From contig DATEVB010000068.1 in the NCBI GenBank assembly GCA_035282865.1, positions 1-14,246 of the forward strand: a stretch of DNA of 14,246 bases. Direction: 5' to 3'. This DNA is from UBA4744 sp035282865 (GTDB lineage Bacteria; Actinomycetota; Acidimicrobiia; Spongiisociales; UBA4744). Position 1 is the stretch's first letter. Each line of letters begins with the position of its first letter. The position numbers and the translations under genes are program-made. Shown here piece after piece: positions 12,840-14,246 of this stretch. Under the pieces are notes generated by a model. It was not told the DNA's origin. It saw only the letters and a list, made by a program, of their open reading frames with translations, and made no database searches.

Positions 12840-13063
12840 CATCCAACAGGTTGCCCCTGATCCCGGCCCATATCGAGCATCTCACCCACCGTCCACCAGA
12901 CAGGGAGGGATTAGCCCACCGTTTCTCATCTCGAGGAGCGGGAGACTCGACGATGCCAGCTAGAGGGTCCCGAACACCAGATCCGGTACAAGAACTCCGC
13001 ATTGATAGCGCCCACGCGGCCAATCAGAGTCCGCGCAGAGTCGGCGAGAAGTCCGAAAACCAA

Positions 13064-13082
13064 CAAATCCCCTCAGCTCCAC
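13064..13082 (+). repeat. Right attachment site (attR): tRNA-Ala 3' end copy
   Basis: Nineteen bases identical to 3414-3432, the T loop, T stem and acceptor end of tRNA-Ala. The bases before it do not form the rest of a tRNA. The flank after it differs from the other two sites and is probably the original chromosomal sequence. Confidence 0.75.
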
Positions 13083-13090
13083 CACTCGAG

Positions 13091-13112
13091 ATCCCCTGTG
13101 TTTACTGGGGAT
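13091..13112 (+). terminator. Hairpin after the right attachment site
   Basis: ATCCCC and GGGGAT pair around a ten-base loop. It sits at the same distance from the tRNA end as the terminator at 3439-3464 but differs in sequence, so it may be the original terminator of tRNA-Ala before integration. Confidence 0.45.
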
Positions 13113-13210
13113 GTCGTCGTTCTCGCTGTCAAGCCTGGTGACGGTTGGGCCGTCCTCGGGCCGTACCTTGGGGTCGTCAATGCGGGTGTCGACGGGAAAC
13201 CCGAACACTG

Positions 13211-13230
13211 CTAAAGTGAATTCACTCTAG
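13211..13230. promoter_or_regulatory. Palindromic operator upstream of the crotonase gene
   Basis: A perfect 12-bp palindrome AGTGAATTCACT at 13215-13226 extends to CTA...TAG with one mismatched pair, 20 bp in all. Its size and symmetry fit a TetR-family dimer. The TetR gene at the end of the window is the obvious candidate. TAAAGT (13212-13217) inside it could be the -10 box. Confidence 0.6.
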
Positions 13231-13256
13231 TTTCGAGGCGAAAGATCTACCGGTAC

Positions 13257-14135
13257 TTGCTCTACTCCACGTCGGGCGCGGTGGCTACGATCACGCTGAA
13301 CCGTCCCGAACGACTCAATGCGATCGTCCCTCCGATGCCGGACGAGTTCCAGGATGCCATGACCAGGGCCACCAGAGACCCGCAGGTCAAGGTGGTCGTG
13401 TTGCGCGGCGCCGGGCGATCGTTTTGTGCGGGTTACGACTTCAGTGGGGGCTTCCACCATTGGGATGAGCATTTGACCACCGACGGAGTGTGGGACCCGG
13501 GCAAGGACTTCGTGATGGCCACCGCCCCATCAGAGTCGCCCACGCAGAAGTTCATGAGCATGTGGCGCAGCCCCAAGCCGGTGATCGCGCAGGTCCACGG
13601 ATGGTGCGTGGGGGGCGGTAGCGAGATGGCGCTTTGCGCTGATATCGTCATCGCATCCGATGATGCCAGGATCGGCACGCCCTACGCTCGCATGTGGGGC
13701 TGCCACCTCTCCGGGATGTGGATCTACCGGCTCGGTTTGGCCAAGGCCAAGGAGTATGCCCTGACCGGCAAAGCCGTTGCAGGTAAAGAGGCCGCAGCAA
13801 TCGGCCTGATCAACAAGGCGGTCCCTTTCGTCGAGCTGGAGGCCGAGGTAGCACGGCAGGCCGATCAGCTCGCCAGCCTACCTGTGTCCCAACTATCGGC
13901 CATGAAACTGATCGTCAACCAGGCGTACGAGAACATGGGACTGGCGAGCACCCAGACGCTCGGTCCCATTCTCGACGGGCTGATGCGCAACACGTCTGAG
14001 GCGCGCCATTTCATCAGTCTGGCCGAACAGCAAGGAGTGGCCGCGGTGATCGCGGAGCGCGACGGTCCGTTCAACGACTACAGCGCTGCGCCCAAAGACG
14101 AGCAGCCGGACCCAAACAATGTCATCACCCCCTGA
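13257..14135 (+). CDS. Enoyl-CoA hydratase/isomerase (crotonase) family protein
   Basis: A cytoplasmic acyl-CoA enzyme of 292 residues from the TTG start. The family N-terminus VATITLNRPERLNA is at 9-22. The oxyanion-hole parts are SFCAGYD (55-61) and HGWCVGGGSEMALCADI (114-130). E123 corresponds to the first catalytic glutamate of hydratases (Glu144 in the rat enzyme). The position of the second glutamate (Glu164) appears to be Y143 in GTPYARMWG, so classical hydration is doubtful and another crotonase reaction is possible. The start is uncertain: the TTG lacks a nearby ribosome site, whereas GAGG at 13235-13238 lies six bases before ATC 13245, which would add four residues. A palindromic operator precedes the gene and a TetR gene overlaps its end. 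Confidence 0.92.
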   Translation: MLYSTSGAVATITLNRPERLNAIVPPMPDEFQDAMTRATRDPQVKVVVLRGAGRSFCAGYDFSGGFHHWDEHLTTDGVWDPGKDFVMATAPSESPTQKFMSMWRSPKPVIAQVHGWCVGGGSEMALCADIVIASDDARIGTPYARMWGCHLSGMWIYRLGLAKAKEYALTGKAVAGKEAAAIGLINKAVPFVELEAEVARQADQLASLPVSQLSAMKLIVNQAYENMGLASTQTLGPILDGLMRNTSEARHFISLAEQQGVAAVIAERDGPFNDYSAAPKDEQPDPNNVITP

Positions 14136-14246
14136 AACCCTGACGGCTCGGGGGGAAGCCAGCCGGCAATCGCTCATCGAGGCGGGTCGCGCCGAATTGC
14201 TGGAAACCGGCGGAACGCTCGAGGTAGCGAACGTTGCTCAGCGGGC
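14119..14246 (+). CDS. TetR-family regulator, N-terminal part (runs off window)
   Basis: The ATG at 14119 overlaps the last 17 bases of the crotonase gene. The 42 residues available include SRQSLIEAGRAELLETGGTL followed by EVANVAQR, the first helix and start of the helix-turn-helix of TetR regulators. The overlap implies co-translation with the crotonase gene, and the upstream palindrome suggests that this protein represses its own operon, probably with an acyl-CoA as inducer. The ligand-binding domain is outside the window. Confidence 0.75.
   Translation, partial: MSSPPETLTARGEASRQSLIEAGRAELLETGGTLEVANVAQR

Larger units (their letters stand above)
12032..13082. mobile_element. Element B: second, smaller tRNA-Ala element remnant
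   Basis: It starts with a copy of the attachment site and hairpin, followed by the C-terminal tail of an integrase reading toward it, the same layout as element A. It ends at a copy of the tRNA-Ala 3' end (13064-13082). Besides the integrase tail it carries only a MazE/MazF-like pair. It is probably a reduced relative of element A inserted in tandem at the same tRNA. Confidence 0.55.

Noticed and set aside
3414..13082. CRISPR array or other tandem spacer-repeat structure
   Set aside because: Only two- or three-copy repeats with kilobase spacing or operator-scale spacing are present; there is no regular repeat-spacer pattern and no cas genes.
13040..13085. Third tRNA gene at the right attachment site
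   Set aside because: The T arm and acceptor 3' strand are copied, but the 5' half of a cloverleaf is absent.

Overview
The window is high-G+C DNA from an actinobacterium, most likely an uncultured Acidimicrobiia-type lineage. That placement is inferred from the nadD / LytR_C protein / rsfS gene order, the base composition, and several genes whose -10 box lies only 6-8 bases before the start codon (leaderless transcripts). No taxonomic search was possible.

Left flank (1-3431), chromosomal housekeeping: the tail of a response-regulator receiver domain; a secreted LytM/M23-fold protein that keeps the zinc ligands but appears to lack both catalytic histidines; nadD; a membrane-anchored LCP-like/LytR_C protein; rsfS, which has no ATG/GTG/TTG start at the expected place; and a tRNA-Ala(GGC).

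Middle (about 3414-13082), an accessory region integrated at the 3' end of that tRNA. The tRNA end and its terminator hairpin recur at 12032-12072, and the tRNA end alone recurs at 13064-13082. I read this as two related tRNA-Ala elements in tandem. Element A (about 3414-12072) starts with a decayed tyrosine integrase. It carries a SRPBCC protein, a TerC membrane protein under a yybP-ykoY manganese riboswitch, a small membrane protein, a Phd/RelE toxin-antitoxin pair, remnants of an AbiE-like locus, a GT-B glycosyltransferase, a frameshifted MobF/TraA relaxase tail, a dienelactone-hydrolase fragment and a TacA/TacT pair. A 22-bp repeat made of two 11-bp-phased units lies near each end and may be integrase arm-type sites. 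Element B (about 12032-13082) holds only the C-terminal tail of a second integrase and a MazE/MazF-like pair. Neither integrase is intact, so the array looks fossilised, with the toxin-antitoxin pairs and a few cargo genes still open.

Right flank (13083-14246): a near-perfect 20-bp palindrome, a crotonase-family gene and the start of a TetR-family regulator that overlaps it. The three probably form one unit, with the regulator acting on the palindrome.

The most interesting points are the tandem tRNA-Ala array, the riboswitch whose P1 strand can re-pair perfectly with the terC ribosome-binding region, the apparent ATC starts, and two housekeeping-region cell-wall proteins with recognisable folds but missing catalytic residues.
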